A stretch of 64,000 nt of DNA. Source: a virus. Position 1 is the stretch's first letter. Every line of letters starts with the position of its first letter. Below are positions 34,461-42,413 of this stretch, piece by piece. The notes under the pieces are model-generated. The model did no database searches. It saw nothing but the letters and a program-made list of their open reading frames with translations, and was not told the origin of the DNA. The position numbers and the translations under genes were made by a program. Location of the stretch: the IMG/VR virus record IMGVR_UViG_3300032607_000303, positions 1-64,000 of that record, one strand, 5' to 3'.

Positions 34461-34670
34461 TTATCCTACCAAATGATCCTCAACATTAAATAACATACGC
34501 CATTCATTGCAAATATGGCACGGATTGTCTTGCTGATGCTCTAATTCTATCACGTTCTCACAGTAGCTACAAATCTTATCAGTGTGCAGCTTTCCATAAA
34601 AATACCTAGCTTGTTCAGCTTCCTCTACATAGTCTTCGTAGAGGATTTTCTTAGCGCCACCTTTAGCCAA
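34461..34670 (-). CDS. Small zinc-ribbon protein
   Basis: A 69-residue protein with CSYC and CHIC pairs 18 residues apart, a likely zinc ribbon, after a Tyr-rich helix. Starts inside the 3' end of thyX. No family recognised. Confidence 0.62.
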   Translation of the reverse strand: MAKGGAKKILYEDYVEEAEQARYFYGKLHTDKICSYCENVIELEHQQDNPCHICNEWRMLFNVEDHLVG

Positions 34671-35682
34671 TGTAATTTTCTCCGGGTATAGTCTTGCGGT
34701 GCATTACCCATCCACAATACTGTGCGCTCCATAGCTTGCCATCACGAGATGCATGACTTACACCAGGTTCCCAAGTATTTACATTACTAGGGTTGTTAAG
34801 TCCATAAGTTACTCCCCAATCTTTCCACTCAGACATTGAATTCATAGGTGTAGCCGCATGTTGCATGGCACTAGCATGTTTGCGCTCATCACCAATCAAC
34901 CTGTCATAAACTTCCAAGCACTTTACAAGGCCATAATCTTCGTTACGGAAGCTCACAGCTGCTGTACGTGCGCAGGACACTTTTATGGCTTGCTCAAGTG
35001 TGATTTCAATAATAGTGCCATCTTCAGCATACTCGTCAGCAGAATACCACCACTCCACTGCTCGTTCAGTGTCGGCATAAAGATAACAATCCACATATGG
35101 TAGGTGCCATTGTCCCGGTTTAGTTACGACAGGGACACTCTGCTCACGACCCTCAAACATACAACGTGCCAACTCAGCAATTGTTGGATCGGCTGCATCA
35201 TCATTTCGTAACCAAAAGAAATTAGAAAACTCTGTTCCACTAATTACAGTCTTCATCACTTGAAAAGGTTCTGTCAAACGGTTAAAAGTTTGTTTATGAT
35301 AACCTGCTTGATAAAACGCTTTAGACCACTTGAGTGCTTCGTCCTTTGCTAAATCCCAAGCATCTTTATTTTTCCATTTTTTAACCCAACCATCTTCCTC
35401 ACTTACTTTAACAATAGCCTCAAAGTCTTCACCTTTGTCTTGCATACCCGGATTAGCCTCACCAAAACGAACAGGCTTCCCTGTAAGCTGCTCTGCCATT
35501 TTCTTGAACGGAATAGCACGACTACTTGCAGAATTTGAACACAACATTTTGTGTGTTAGCAATTCAGAATGGATGATGCGAGGGTATGTCAATTCGTAAG
35601 TTGTCAAGCGATTACCAGCTTCGCTAACAGAGTCTGCCAAAACTTTTGCAACAATACCACTCTTACCTTTAATTTCAATCAT
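34663..35682 (-). CDS. thyX: Flavin-dependent thymidylate synthase ThyX
   Basis: A 339-residue protein that should methylate dUMP with FAD and methylene-tetrahydrofolate. The ThyX signature region reads THKMLCSNSASSR (residues 43-55), a divergent form of RHRxxSxNExSxR like that in other phage ThyX proteins. Further matches are the NRLTEPFQVMKTVISGTEFSNFFWLR segment and the REQSVP strand. It overlaps the upstream gene as ATGA and lies with nrdAB and the MazG-like gene in the same operon. The length exceeds typical bacterial ThyX (about 220-250) because of insertions. Confidence 0.85.
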   Translation of the reverse strand: MIEIKGKSGIVAKVLADSVSEAGNRLTTYELTYPRIIHSELLTHKMLCSNSASSRAIPFKKMAEQLTGKPVRFGEANPGMQDKGEDFEAIVKVSEEDGWVKKWKNKDAWDLAKDEALKWSKAFYQAGYHKQTFNRLTEPFQVMKTVISGTEFSNFFWLRNDDAADPTIAELARCMFEGREQSVPVVTKPGQWHLPYVDCYLYADTERAVEWWYSADEYAEDGTIIEITLEQAIKVSCARTAAVSFRNEDYGLVKCLEVYDRLIGDERKHASAMQHAATPMNSMSEWKDWGVTYGLNNPSNVNTWEPGVSHASRDGKLWSAQYCGWVMHRKTIPGENYIG

Positions 35683-35864
35683 TCCTCATCCTCTTCTTCA
35701 ATTTCTTCAATTTCTTCAATATCACAAATAAAAATATCTTCCAAACAGTCCATAAGAGCAGTGTTAAGTAATATTGCCCTATCTGCTTCGTAAGAAAAAC
35801 CTCTAGCAGCTTTTATGTCCTCTGCTTTGATAATAAGTCTCATAGTTATTTCAAACTGTTTCAT
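35679..35864 (-). CDS. Small acidic protein
   Basis: A 61-residue protein with an acidic tail (DIEEIEEIEEEDEE). ATGA overlaps at both ends. The N-terminal half (FEITMRLIIKAEDIKAARGF) resembles a small ferredoxin-like strand-helix unit. Unknown function. Confidence 0.6.
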   Translation of the reverse strand: MKQFEITMRLIIKAEDIKAARGFSYEADRAILLNTALMDCLEDIFICDIEEIEEIEEEDEE

Positions 35865-36169
35865 CCGATAATCTCCGTTTGAATATCCTCATCCACACAT
35901 TTGAAATTAATATCATGTCGCTCCCCAACTTTGCAATAAAGGGATGGTACAGCCTCCCCGATCCCTTCAACAAGTGCCATGTCCCCGTCAAATATCATCC
36001 GAGCTACATAACAAAACAACTCGTTTTGCTTATGACCTAACAAACACCCGTACTCGTCAAGTGTAAACAGATGAGTCTCAAATTCTTCTATAGATTCCTC
36101 ACCAATACACTGATCTTTGATGTCAATCTCAAATTCTTTAGTGATTGTAACGCGTATAGTTTTCTTCAT
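35861..36169 (-). CDS. Hypothetical protein
   Basis: A 102-residue acidic protein, beta strand at the start (IRVTITKEFEIDIKDQC). TAATG overlap with the upstream hydrolase gene. No family recognised. Confidence 0.6.
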   Translation of the reverse strand: MKKTIRVTITKEFEIDIKDQCIGEESIEEFETHLFTLDEYGCLLGHKQNELFCYVARMIFDGDMALVEGIGEAVPSLYCKVGERHDINFKCVDEDIQTEIIG

Positions 36170-36633
36170 TACGAATTCTCCTTTTGTATAGTGCGATAAA
36201 ATTTGTGGTTATCAACAATCATGACCAACTCCATCTTTTTAGCCCACTTAGGAGTCTTAATAGAAGTATTGTGAAAGTATTCTACCCTATTCCCCAAGAC
36301 TTTCCTACTACTTTCAACTCTATGTAGCCACTCTTTCATCTTCCCTGTCATTTCCTTGACAGGCTTCTTACCATACCAACTCCACTGTCCCTTCTCCGCA
36401 ACCACTTCACAGGCTGTCATATCTCTTATCCGCATCCTATTTTGCAGAACAGTGAGTACAGCCCGTTGTCCTGCCAGACTGCTCCCACGCGCTTCATAGT
36501 AAACTGCTGCATATTTACAGCCAGCCTCAGATGGCCTTTCAGAAGCTGCGGGAGGGCTTGCTAAAGCTATAACAAGTGCTACTGTTACAAAGGCCCACAA
36601 GAGCCTTACACGGGCCTTAATACAAGTCCTCAC
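36169..36633 (-). CDS. Cell-wall hydrolase, SleB/CwlJ type, with signal peptide
   Basis: A 154-residue protein with a GTG start. Residues about 7-31 form an N-terminal signal or membrane anchor (ALVIALASPPAASE). The rest matches the Hydrolase_2 family: VYYEARGSSLAGQRAVLTVLQNRM, CEVVAEKGQWSWYG, and EYFHNTSIKTPKWAKKM. This fold cleaves peptidoglycan. It is encoded in the early operon, far from the lysis cassette, so it may act at the envelope early in infection or in superinfection control; that is inference. Confidence 0.82.
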   Translation of the reverse strand: MRTCIKARVRLLWAFVTVALVIALASPPAASERPSEAGCKYAAVYYEARGSSLAGQRAVLTVLQNRMRIRDMTACEVVAEKGQWSWYGKKPVKEMTGKMKEWLHRVESSRKVLGNRVEYFHNTSIKTPKWAKKMELVMIVDNHKFYRTIQKENS

Positions 36634-36916
36634 TGAACAATATGTTTGTAGGATTTCCTTTAGGTCTTCGAGTGTTAATCTGCCCTGCTGCTTTAGCTAC
36701 AGAGAGTGCTTCTGTGCGATCCATAAATATTCCCCATTGGTCAATGAAGCCTTGCTCCTCAGTATCTCTATTAAATTTTCCGCCAGAAACCTCGTACTCT
36801 TCAAGAGCTTCGCACATGAGCGCATCAAAATGCCTTGCACCAAGTAGCACAGCAGAACCATTATAGCGATTCGCAGCACACACGACAACTCGAATAGGTT
36901 TGTTCGGGGTGGTCAT
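36617..36916 (-). CDS. Conserved phage hypothetical protein
   Basis: A 99-residue protein beginning PNKPIRVVVCAANRY and containing GARHFDALMCEALE and QGFIDQWGIFMDRTEAL. Modules of this type are common in phage early regions. Role unknown. ATGA overlap with the upstream gene. Confidence 0.7.
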   Translation of the reverse strand: MTTPNKPIRVVVCAANRYNGSAVLLGARHFDALMCEALEEYEVSGGKFNRDTEEQGFIDQWGIFMDRTEALSVAKAAGQINTRRPKGNPTNILFSEDLY

Positions 36917-37179
36917 TTGGCAATCTCCAATATTGTATCAGCAATTTTAAGGCAATACTCTGAAAGTTGTTCTTCTGTGGTATTTACTAAGCACCAACCA
37001 TTTTGGTTATTAGTAGCAAACACAGCAGGATTTGCGCAGAACCCTTGTAAAACCTTCCCTGCAAAATACTCTCGTTTTGTTATTCCAGAAGAAGAAATCT
37101 GCGGGCCTGCTAAGAATCCATCCGTCCTCTCAACAATATCATCGCAAGGGAATGCCGGTCTAGAATTATCTTCAATCAT
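36913..37179 (-). CDS. Conserved phage hypothetical protein (SGITKREYFAGKVLQG)
   Basis: An 88-residue protein. The motif SGITKREYFAGKVLQGF, followed by a C-terminal helix (YCLKIADTILE), is widespread in phage accessory proteins of unknown role. Coupled to neighbours by overlaps. Confidence 0.7.
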   Translation of the reverse strand: MIEDNSRPAFPCDDIVERTDGFLAGPQISSSGITKREYFAGKVLQGFCANPAVFATNNQNGWCLVNTTEEQLSEYCLKIADTILEIAK

Positions 37180-37484
37180 TATAATCCACCCAACCGTTCC
37201 TCAGCCTGTTGCTCACGCAATTCCTGCATAGCCCTACTCTTACCTATCATGCTACGATTTTCCTTATATTGTTCGCTACGTTGCAGGATACGATTATGAC
37301 GATCAATACGTTGGCTGTCTGTCATTCCTAGCGCCATCATAGATTGATATGCAATGTGCTGCACCCTACGGCTATAGTCACTACTCTCTGAGCAAATCTT
37401 CAGGATGTTCTCAAGTGCTTCACGATGGCTCATAGGAATTGATACACTGTAACGCTTCATGCTTGCTACGTTCTGTTCATTCAT
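37179..37484 (-). CDS. Hypothetical protein
   Basis: A 101-residue basic protein starting at ATG 37484 (AAGGAATTTGT upstream, ATGA overlap); a longer in-frame form would extend into the preceding gene. Helical, Arg/Gln/Glu-rich (RIDRHNRILQRSEQYKENRS). No family recognised. Confidence 0.6.
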   Translation of the reverse strand: MNEQNVASMKRYSVSIPMSHREALENILKICSESSDYSRRVQHIAYQSMMALGMTDSQRIDRHNRILQRSEQYKENRSMIGKSRAMQELREQQAEERLGGL

Positions 37485-37660
37485 ACAAATTCCTTCAATG
37501 TAAATTTTGTAATAAAGCAATTGACACAAACTCCGTAAGTTTCATTCATAATTTCTTTTACAACACTCTCAGCAATCTCCTGTGTCGCACACACTTCCTT
37601 TACAACTGTGTACTCTGCTGCTCCTGTGAAATATGCCTTGACAACTACGAATACGTCCAT
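37481..37660 (-). CDS. Small hypothetical protein (59 residues)
   Basis: Starts directly after the upstream stop and ends in an ATGA overlap with the next gene. Product MDVFVVVKAYFTGAAEYTVV... with CVNCFITKF near its end. Spacing and coupling support translation. Confidence 0.6.
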   Translation of the reverse strand: MDVFVVVKAYFTGAAEYTVVKEVCATQEIAESVVKEIMNETYGVCVNCFITKFTLKEFV

Positions 37661-37870
37661 TCAATATTCCTTAGCAATAACATTGACAATCTCATAATCT
37701 GATCCTTCTCCGAATGTCTTACAAGCCATCGAGTCATAACCCCAACTATTGCGCCAGCTAGACTTGAGTGCTGATATACTCATCCAGCAACCTTTACCAT
37801 TTGCTCGTATGTATTGTCCATTAGGCTTATAGCGAATAGCGTAAATTGCACTTACAACTTCATTTTTCAT
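37661..37870 (-). CDS. Small hypothetical protein
   Basis: A 69-residue protein: VSAIYAIRYKPNGQYIRANG then WMSISALKSSWRNSWG. Looks like a small beta domain. No family recognised. Confidence 0.58.
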   Translation of the reverse strand: MKNEVVSAIYAIRYKPNGQYIRANGKGCWMSISALKSSWRNSWGYDSMACKTFGEGSDYEIVNVIAKEY

Positions 37871-37879
37871 AATCTCTCA

Positions 37880-38056
37880 TCAGTAAACTTTATGATAGGT
37901 GATATAGTATGTGGTTCGATCTGTCATACATTCAATCTCAGCAGTATCTCTAAGATCGTTAGCTATAGCTTCTGATGAACATACCCTGTAGATAGACTCC
38001 GAATTATCACAGAAATCGTAATAACTCTCCGTAATAATCCACACACCTTCTAGCAT
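37880..38056 (-). CDS. Small hypothetical protein (58 residues)
   Basis: Starts within the last codons of the upstream gene (7-base overlap). Product MLEGVWIITESYYDFCDNSE... ends TYYITYHKVY. A small beta-rich protein of unknown role. Confidence 0.55.
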   Translation of the reverse strand: MLEGVWIITESYYDFCDNSESIYRVCSSEAIANDLRDTAEIECMTDRTTYYITYHKVY

Positions 38057-38409
38057 AATTCCTCCAAAGCTTCTTGACGAAGCGCCTGTTCAACAACCTC
38101 TGTCAACTTATCCCCTTGTTCCTCACTCATGTATTGTAGCACATCTACAGATTGCTCTAAGAACATTTCAGAAAACTCAAAGTCTGTACAGTCTCCGACA
38201 AACATCATACGCTCATGTAGCACAACTTCTGTCAAACTAAATGCCCCAAAATGTCCCGGATCAATGTAGCTGGCAGGTTCTTCTTCTTCCCAATAGTAGT
38301 GGACAGTGGCTTCTGTTGACCCACGTTGTTTTAGAGGTACACTGCCAAGCATAATTTCAATGTCTTTGAGTGTAATTAATGTGCTACCTGTTCCTTCATA
38401 TTGCTTCAT
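38050..38409 (-). CDS. Acidic hypothetical protein
   Basis: A 119-residue very acidic protein (EEEEPASY, EMFLEQSVDVLQYMSEEQGDK). Lack of basic residues recalls small phage inhibitors or DNA-mimic-like proteins, but there is no family match. Start ATG 38409. Confidence 0.58.
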   Translation of the reverse strand: MKQYEGTGSTLITLKDIEIMLGSVPLKQRGSTEATVHYYWEEEEPASYIDPGHFGAFSLTEVVLHERMMFVGDCTDFEFSEMFLEQSVDVLQYMSEEQGDKLTEVVEQALRQEALEELC

Positions 38410-38411
38410 AG

Positions 38412-38579
38412 CTATTCCTCCCGTATTTCATAGACATACCCTAACACTGTTCCAGCATGGTATGACTGCTCTTTATGAGCCTTCCAAATCTCTGCTGCAT
38501 ACACACTATCGTAAAGCCCTACAAGCTGTGGCTGCATGTAAGGGAAGTGGGACATGTAGATTGTATATGTTTTGTTCAT
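38412..38579 (-). CDS. Small hypothetical protein (55 residues)
   Basis: Product MNKTYTIYMSHFPYMQPQLV... ends YVYEIREE; a conserved-looking pattern of small phage proteins. It ends just before the next start with GGGAGGAAT at its 3' end serving as that gene's ribosome site. Confidence 0.58.
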   Translation of the reverse strand: MNKTYTIYMSHFPYMQPQLVGLYDSVYAAEIWKAHKEQSYHAGTVLGYVYEIREE

Positions 38580-38596
38580 GTTCTAATTTTAAGAGT

Positions 38597-39514
38597 CTAC
38601 TCTGAAACATCTGAAGTAGATCGTTTGCAAATGTAGCGCGCAAAACGGGGCTTGTCTTTTACTCCTGCATCCATGCTTCTATACTTAACCATCTGCCCCA
38701 CCATCTCATCAGGGTTTTCCCAATAGTGTGCACGCTCCTCGTGAGTCATCTTACCAGCGCCAACATCAATCTCCTTACCTGTCTTGCAGTCAGTACATAC
38801 TAGCATCCCAACCATACCTTTGCCAACTTTATTTTCTTGATGGCTACTACGCTCTGTTCGACCCAATGCATTAACTTTAGCTTCGTTCAAGTTTTCCATA
38901 GCCTCTACTAAACAAACAACAATAGCTTCCTTGTCTGATTGAGGCTTCATACGCAAATAATTACCTTCTTTAGCTGTTGCACGACCACTCTTGTGAAGTC
39001 CATATTTTGAGCGAATGACAACACCCTCGTACCCATCGTCAAGACATTTATCATAGTATGCGACAATCACTGCCCGGCCTTTTAGTAGCTTGTAAGGGAT
39101 AACTCGGATGTTCTCAAGGTCAAACCAAAATTGATGAATGCTTTGGAAAGATAATAGTTCATTGTAGCGGTCAATATAGGGCTTATCTAGCAAGTCCTCT
39201 CGCAAGTAGTCAAACAGATTCCAAAATACTTTAGGCTCGCCTTGTATTGTACCCATCACAGAAGTTGTATCTCGGCATAAGGAATCTCCACGAATGTCTC
39301 CAAATGTAAACTCGCCATCAAAGCCTGTGCAGCGCACTTGGCTGTACTTTTCTGTTACGTACATATTACTGTGAGGCTTTAGGCTGCGACCAGTCATGCT
39401 TCCAGTGATATGCAAGCCTCGAACACCATCTAGTTTAGGAAACACCATAACTTCCTCAGTTTCTGAAATCTTGTCCAAATCTAGGTCACAGCAAAGGTGT
39501 GGTTTGGTTGTCAT
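38597..39514 (-). CDS. ATP-dependent DNA ligase
   Basis: A 305-residue ligase. Nucleotidyltransferase motif I is PKLDGVRG with Lys27 as the AMP-accepting residue; motif III FDGEF; motif IV DDGYEGVVIR; motif V YLRMKP. A C-terminal OB-fold follows (about 200-300). Size is close to compact T7-type ligases (359). It seals nicks left by the FEN exonuclease and polymerase. Second gene of the minus-strand early operon. Confidence 0.9.
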   Translation of the reverse strand: MTTKPHLCCDLDLDKISETEEVMVFPKLDGVRGLHITGSMTGRSLKPHSNMYVTEKYSQVRCTGFDGEFTFGDIRGDSLCRDTTSVMGTIQGEPKVFWNLFDYLREDLLDKPYIDRYNELLSFQSIHQFWFDLENIRVIPYKLLKGRAVIVAYYDKCLDDGYEGVVIRSKYGLHKSGRATAKEGNYLRMKPQSDKEAIVVCLVEAMENLNEAKVNALGRTERSSHQENKVGKGMVGMLVCTDCKTGKEIDVGAGKMTHEERAHYWENPDEMVGQMVKYRSMDAGVKDKPRFARYICKRSTSDVSE

Positions 39515-39747
39515 TTCATCCCCTTAAACAAACTTTCCAATATATCAATAGCCGCATACAATTTTGTATTACATTGAGTTGTATTGTACACATCAACAAT
39601 TTCCTCTGCTGCCTCGTTAACATCTTCCATCTGCTTGATATACTTTAGCAATGTCTTCACAGCGCCGATAGGATTTATGCTGCATTCCAGCAGAGAGTAG
39701 TCTTCCAAGTTATCTAGTGCCTCTGTTGCTTGCTCTTTGGTAATCAT
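39511..39747 (-). CDS. Small helical protein, first gene of the early operon
   Basis: A 78-residue protein starting at ATG 39747 after CAGGAAAC; a longer frame upstream runs through the promoter and is not likely to be translated. Helical and acidic (KEQATEALDNLEDYSLLE; MEDVNEAAEEIVDVY). As the first product of the leftward operon it may be an early host-takeover protein; no family is recognised. Confidence 0.6.
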   Translation of the reverse strand: MITKEQATEALDNLEDYSLLECSINPIGAVKTLLKYIKQMEDVNEAAEEIVDVYNTTQCNTKLYAAIDILESLFKGMK

Positions 39748-39778
39748 TTTGTTTCCTGTGTGATGTGAAAGAAGCCCA

Positions 39779-39807
39779 AGAATAGCAACCCTACCCACCC
39801 ATGTCAA
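39779..39807 (-). promoter_or_regulatory. Leftward early promoter
   Basis: Minus-strand TTGACA (39807-39802), 17-bp spacer and TATTCT (39784-39779), 32 bases upstream of the first early gene. It is a near-consensus sigma70 promoter and faces away from the rightward promoter at 39851. Confidence 0.85.
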
Positions 39808-39850
39808 CAACTTTCTGACGCCATCTAGCCAAATAAAATTGCAAAATATC

Positions 39851-39879
39851 TTGCACAAGCGTCCCACATAGGCTAATAT
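39851..39879 (+). promoter_or_regulatory. Rightward promoter of the central region
   Basis: TTGCAC (39851-39856), 17-bp spacer and TAATAT (39874-39879), 55 bases upstream of the first rightward gene at 39935. Together with 39779-39807 it forms a divergent control region. Confidence 0.75.
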
Positions 39880-39934
39880 TTGTTAATTGCAGCACACAAC
39901 GTAGCACAGCCGAAAGGCTTCACAGGAGAAATAA

Positions 39935-40108
39935 ATGAAACAACGCCTCTCAAATGACACATGCCGCTGTAAAGGTGTTGCTTGCCGAGAGTCTGAGAAA
40001 TGCCTTCGTCACACTGATAGACCAGAGGGACGCTATAGCTTTACGAACACTTTGAGAGAAAGTAATACAGAGCCTTGTAAATTCTTCTTAACTAACAGGA
40101 ACGACTAA
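39935..40108 (+). CDS. Small Cys-rich protein (57 residues)
   Basis: Start ATG after AGGAGAAATAA. Product MKQRLSNDTCRCKGVACRES, then KCLRH, and a C-terminal EPCKFFLTN. Five Cys and one His may bind zinc. It is the first gene from the rightward promoter. Unknown function. Confidence 0.65.
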   Translation: MKQRLSNDTCRCKGVACRESEKCLRHTDRPEGRYSFTNTLRESNTEPCKFFLTNRND

Positions 40109-40109
40109 A

Positions 40110-40364
40110 ATGATTGAACGTGATATTGTAGAGTGGAACAAAATGGTAGTACAGTCTCAGAAGAATATGGAGGGAGATGCTCCAGCACATGAGGATATTC
40201 TCGTAATTCGTGTAGATGTTTGGATATCTTCACTACTCTCTGAGATTCGTATGCTTAAATATGCAGAGGATATTCGATTGTCTCGCACAATGACTGTACA
40301 AGAGGCTGAGAAATTGGCTATTGAGCAAATTGCTAAAGAAGAATTGACAAAAGGAAATGTATGA
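40110..40364 (+). CDS. Small helical protein
   Basis: An 84-residue protein, mostly helical (WISSLLSEIRMLKYAEDIRL; MTVQEAEKLAIEQIAKEE). Its stop overlaps the antirepressor start as ATGA, so the two are translationally coupled. Unknown. Confidence 0.6.
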   Translation: MIERDIVEWNKMVVQSQKNMEGDAPAHEDILVIRVDVWISSLLSEIRMLKYAEDIRLSRTMTVQEAEKLAIEQIAKEELTKGNV

Positions 40365-41140
40365 ACGCTATTATCAATGTAACGAAGAATGTTGTTGGAA
40401 ATAAAACTATTGAAACTGTTAATGCTCGTGCATTGCATGAGTTTCTTGGAGTAGGTAGGGATTTCTCAGAGTGGATTAAGTCTCGTATAGAGAAGTATGA
40501 CTTCACAGAGGGTTCTGACTACGTAACTGCTGAAATTTTGAGCACACCAGATTTGGGGAGCGCAAAAGCAAGGCCACAAGTGAAGAAAGAGTACCATATT
40601 AGTATCTCCATGGCTAAAGAAATGTCCATGGTAGAAAACAATGTCCAAGGGAAAGAGGCGCGTAAGTATTTTATTGCATGTGAGACTCGGCTCAACGATA
40701 CACCTAAAGGTATTGTTCTAGACAACCCTATGCAACTCCGTGCTGCTCTGCTGGCATACACAGAAACTGTAATTGCTCTTGAGGCAAGCGTACTGTCACT
40801 AACCAATGATGTTGTTAAGAAAGACGAAGTGATTGAAAAGCAGCTTCCAGCAGTGGAATTTGTACGTATGTTCGTAGAGCGAGGACTAAATACTTGCTTG
40901 AGTGATGCTTTCAAAGGGCTTGGGCTGAAGCCTACTATCTTCATCAAGCACCTAACACAAGACGGTGTGCTGTTTAAGCGTCAAGGTGGCACTGTAAATC
41001 ACGCTAAGCAGGCACACATCAACGCTGGACACTTTGTAGAGCGGTTCAGTGAATATTCTACACAGACACTAATTACACCGAAAGGTGTTCTGTGGCTCAC
41101 TAAGAACTACAAAGCGTACATGGAGGAACACTCTAAATAA
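40361..41140 (+). CDS. Antirepressor, AntA/AntB plus KilAC domains
   Basis: A 259-residue protein. Residues about 20-115 match AntA/AntB (NARALHEFLGVGRDFSEWIKS, then YHISISMAKEMSMVENNVQG and ARKYFI). The C-terminal 110 residues match KilAC (phage antirepressor C-terminal domain: LPAVEFVRMFVERGLNTCLSD, KPTIFIKHLTQDGVLFKR, HINAGHFVERF, TPKGVLWLTKNY). Such proteins counter phage repressors or host silencing. The same C-domain occurs at 48316. A terminator follows. Confidence 0.85.
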   Translation: MNAIINVTKNVVGNKTIETVNARALHEFLGVGRDFSEWIKSRIEKYDFTEGSDYVTAEILSTPDLGSAKARPQVKKEYHISISMAKEMSMVENNVQGKEARKYFIACETRLNDTPKGIVLDNPMQLRAALLAYTETVIALEASVLSLTNDVVKKDEVIEKQLPAVEFVRMFVERGLNTCLSDAFKGLGLKPTIFIKHLTQDGVLFKRQGGTVNHAKQAHINAGHFVERFSEYSTQTLITPKGVLWLTKNYKAYMEEHSK

Positions 41141-41146
41141 TACACT

Positions 41147-41184
41147 AAGCCTTCCCTGCCAAAAAGCTCGGAGGGCTTTTGTTT
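41147..41184 (+). terminator. Terminator after the first antirepressor
   Basis: AAGCCTTCC (41147-41155) pairs with GGAGGGCTT (41170-41178, one G.U), then TTGTTTG. Closes the 39.9-41.1 kb transcript. Confidence 0.8.
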
Positions 41185-41215
41185 GTCTGATTAATAAATT
41201 ATTTACAAATAGTTG

Positions 41216-41244
41216 TTGACGAAATTGTTGTGAGGTGGGATACT
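41216..41244 (+). promoter_or_regulatory. Sigma70-like promoter
   Basis: TTGACG (41216-41221), 17-bp spacer and GATACT (41239-41244). Upstream of the genes at 41353 and 41624. Confidence 0.65.
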
Positions 41245-41352
41245 TAATTCCTCAGCACAAACAATGTTCGGTGAAAGCTGGGAAGTAAAACCTACAGGAA
41301 GTTTGGGCTTTACAGCACAATGGGTATCTATTGAACATCTTAAGGAAGTAAA

Positions 41353-41595
41353 ATGAAACTCTTTTTCATCTGGCAAGAAGAAAATAACGGATACGATACA
41401 TACGACTCAGCAGTTGTCTGTGCAAAAGATGAATCTGATGCTAAGAAAATGCACCCTGAAAATGGTGAGAACATCGTAAATAATGAGTTTGGTTGCTGGG
41501 TAAGGGATACAGAATTTGTATTTGTGAAGTATATTGGAACTGCTGCAAAGGGAACTAAGCGTGATGTCATTTGTGCATCATTTAATGCAGGTTAA
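41353..41595 (+). CDS. Small hypothetical protein
   Basis: An 80-residue protein: KLFFIWQEENNGYDTYDSAVV...DESDAKKMHPENG...FVFVKYIGTAAKG. The pattern of a short strand, acidic loop and DAKKMHP resembles small phage proteins of unknown role often read right after an early promoter. Start ATG after TAAGGAAG. Confidence 0.65.
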   Translation: MKLFFIWQEENNGYDTYDSAVVCAKDESDAKKMHPENGENIVNNEFGCWVRDTEFVFVKYIGTAAKGTKRDVICASFNAG

Positions 41596-41623
41596 TTCTT
41601 ACAAATAATTTAAAGAAAATCAA

Positions 41624-41800
41624 ATGGACAAAGTTAAGAAAGCATTACGCCTCTTTGCATCACGCACAGCAACACGTAGCCAGCGTCATCACAATGTACG
41701 ACAATACTTAAAGGCTCTGGAGTACATGGGAGACTCTTGGATACTTGCCAAGCCTGTAGAGTTGAAGAAGATTGTTAAGGCTGCTGCCAAACATCATTAA
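41624..41800 (+). CDS. Small basic protein (58 residues)
   Basis: Product MDKVKKALRLFASRTATRSQ..., rich in Lys, Arg and His, helical, ends KAAAKHH. AAAGAAAAT lies upstream of the ATG. Basic composition suggests nucleic-acid binding, without family support. Confidence 0.58.
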   Translation: MDKVKKALRLFASRTATRSQRHHNVRQYLKALEYMGDSWILAKPVELKKIVKAAAKHH

Positions 41801-41867
41801 CGTATTGTAGCCAGATAGCAAATAGACGCGTAACAGTGTAATTGATACAATCATAGCCAATAGCTGT

Positions 41868-41873
41868 TATAAT
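41868..41873 (+). promoter_or_regulatory. Extended -10 promoter element
   Basis: TGTTATAAT (perfect TATAAT preceded by TGn) 37 bases upstream of the gene at 41910. No good -35 at the usual distance, consistent with an extended -10 type. Confidence 0.5.
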
Positions 41874-41909
41874 TGATTTTAGCAGCTTAATTACAATAGA
41901 AAGCACAAT

Positions 41910-42125
41910 ATGCCTCGCACATTCACACTCCCTTGCAGCGTCATTAAGACAGCCATCAAACATATCCCTCACAAGCCGCTCAAAGGCTGTCCTGATAATG
42001 ACTACTACGACATAACTAAAGACAGAGAGACATTTTGCATTGTACTAAAGAGCAACGGAAAAGTTATGTTCACAACAGTTAATAAGACAATTGCTGTAGC
42101 TACGCTGGAAGGAATGTTAGCATGA
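41910..42125 (+). CDS. Small hypothetical protein
   Basis: A 71-residue protein (PRTFTLPCSVIKTAIKHIPH...TFCIVLKSNGKVMFTTVNKTI). Overlaps the next start by four bases. No family recognised. Confidence 0.6.
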   Translation: MPRTFTLPCSVIKTAIKHIPHKPLKGCPDNDYYDITKDRETFCIVLKSNGKVMFTTVNKTIAVATLEGMLA

Positions 42126-42319
42126 ATGACATTACAGTAGTTTTTGATAAACAAAATGGTAAAGATGCTATGTCTATCATGTACTGTAAAGATGTAGTAT
42201 CAATAGGTATGTCAGATGATTGGTATATCCATCATGTACAAATTAACTTGTCTATTAAAGAGTTTAGAAAAATATATAAGAATGTTGAAGAGGCTCACGC
42301 TAAATCTAACGTAGCGTAA
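42122..42319 (+). CDS. Small hypothetical protein
   Basis: A 65-residue protein coupled to the previous gene by ATGA. DITVVFDKQNGKDAM then WYIHHVQINLSIKEFRKIY. Unknown. Confidence 0.6.
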   Translation: MNDITVVFDKQNGKDAMSIMYCKDVVSIGMSDDWYIHHVQINLSIKEFRKIYKNVEEAHAKSNVA

Positions 42320-42336
42320 TAACAACACACAAAATA

Positions 42337-42365
42337 TTGACACAATCATTGTAATAATTTATTCT
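42337..42365 (+). promoter_or_regulatory. Sigma70-like promoter
   Basis: TTGACA (42337-42342), 17-bp spacer and TATTCT (42360-42365), 48 bases before the gene at 42414. Confidence 0.75.
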
Positions 42366-42413
42366 TAACACATGGCCTAAGCAATTATGCAAGGGCAATT
42401 CTAAGGAAATGAA

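Noticed and set aside
39748-39867. 40-codon extension of the first early gene
   Set aside because: It would run through the consensus leftward promoter; the ATG at 39747 has a proper ribosome site.
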